From contig JAHEBM010000024.1 of NCBI GenBank assembly GCA_024642245.1, positions 1 to 47,757 of the forward strand: 47,757 nt of DNA. The letters are read 5' to 3'. The stretch comes from Haliea sp. (GTDB lineage: Bacteria; Pseudomonadota; Gammaproteobacteria; Pseudomonadales; Halieaceae). The position numbers and the translations under genes are program-made. Shown here in pieces: positions 47,325 to 47,757 of the stretch. A model generated the notes under the pieces. It did no database searches. It was not told the DNA's origin and saw nothing but the letters and a program-made list of their open reading frames with translations. Numbering within the stretch: position 1 is the first letter of the stretch; the number at the start of each line of letters is the position of its first letter.

Positions 47325-47757
47325 GCGGAAGCAGGCGGCGCGGGAACCACAAGCGCGGAAGGCCCGTCCTTTCCCGCAGCCCCAGGGGCCACCGTGTCGT
47401 CAAACACCCGGTCAAATTCAACCTCGGGATCATCCCAGGTACCCGTGGCGGTGTAGACTGCACTGGTCAAGCGGTTAACCTGGCTTTCGAATAGCTTGCT
47501 CAGCACGTAAACACCCGCCGCCACTGGCAGTCCGGCCGTCAGGGCCGCGACCCACGGCAGGTTGTGAGCCACCGGGAGTGTCAGCACGAGCTCACCATCC
47601 AGGGCACGGCTTTCCACCTCGGAGACACCACTGAATTGGAAGCTGCTGGCACCGCCCTCAACCACCATATTTGCCACCTCGATCGTGCCGGCGTGAAAAA
47701 ATACCTCGCCATTGACCTTGCTGAACGGTATCCCGGACTCAAACATATGGCTGAGGC
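47306..47757 (-). CDS. YhdP-family AsmA-like protein, C-terminal part, cut by window edge
   Basis: The last 150 or so codons of a long gene that starts beyond the window. The visible part has FEVESGIPF-like and VNGEVFFHAGTIEVANMVVEG-like beta-rich repeats (seen: SKVNGEVFFHAGTIEVANM), a hydrophobic segment AALTAGLPVAAGVYVLSKLF, and NRLTSAVYTATGTWDDPEVEF, all typical of the C-terminal DUF3971/AsmA2 region of YhdP, which helps move phospholipid to the outer membrane. The tail ends in a Pro/Ala/Ser-rich stretch. In Pseudomonas a yhdP-like gene also lies near darP-like and tldD genes. Confidence 0.85.
   Translation of the reverse strand, partial: LSHMFESGIPFSKVNGEVFFHAGTIEVANMVVEGGASSFQFSGVSEVESRALDGELVLTLPVAHNLPWVAALTAGLPVAAGVYVLSKLFESQVNRLTSAVYTATGTWDDPEVEFDRVFDDTVAPGAAGKDGPSALVVPAPPASAQSGSP

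Overview
This is a GC-rich chromosomal window from a Gram-negative gammaproteobacterium. The evidence is a complete division and cell wall (dcw) cluster with lpxC, an LPS transport module, rpoN with the nitrogen PTS genes, a cytochrome bc1 operon, and gene order that closely follows the argJ-secA-dcw-rnpB-lpoA-ssp-pet-rplM/rpsI-zapE-algW-his-ibaG-kdsD-lpt-rpoN-rapZ block of Pseudomonas. It is not Pseudomonas itself: the bc1 cytochromes are fused and several genes of the usual block are missing. A marine Cellvibrionales/Halieaceae-type bacterium is my best guess (inference). I see no phage, insertion sequence, CRISPR array or integron.

Layout. Positions 1-22047 (minus strand) form one long cell-envelope operon, read from right to left: mraZ-rsmH-ftsL-ftsI-murE-murF-mraY-murD-ftsW-murG-murC-ddl-ftsQ-ftsA-ftsZ-lpxC, then an M23 peptidase gene, secA and the start of argJ. 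Many neighbours overlap by 4 bases. A consensus sigma-70 promoter with five 10-bp-phased MraZ-type boxes drives it. The RNase P RNA gene (22513-22891) and rsmI follow on the same strand. lpoA, yraN and a SIS-domain gene (23905-26748) run on the plus strand.

Positions 26777-32914 (minus) hold sspB, sspA, a petB-petC fusion, petA, rpsI, rplM and zapE. zapG and an algW/degS protease gene (plus) converge on hisD-hisG-ibaG-mlaC (minus). From 37990 the plus strand carries yrbG, kdsD, lptA, lptB, rpoN, hpf, ptsN, rapZ, ptsO, mgtE and darP, and it meets the 3' end of a yhdP-like gene at the window edge.

How the genes work together. Nearly all of them serve envelope building: peptidoglycan precursors (mur, ddl, mraY), the divisome (fts, zapE, zapG), lipid A and Kdo (lpxC, kdsD), LPS transport (lptA, lptB), lipid trafficking (mlaC, yhdP), control of PBP1a (lpoA) and envelope stress (algW). 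The most unusual features are the single-ORF cytochrome b/c1, a perfect 13-bp inverted repeat upstream of the petA promoter, the absence of kdsC, lptC, mlaFED, mlaB and murA from positions where relatives have them, and a promoter that runs directly into an intrinsic terminator ahead of mgtE.
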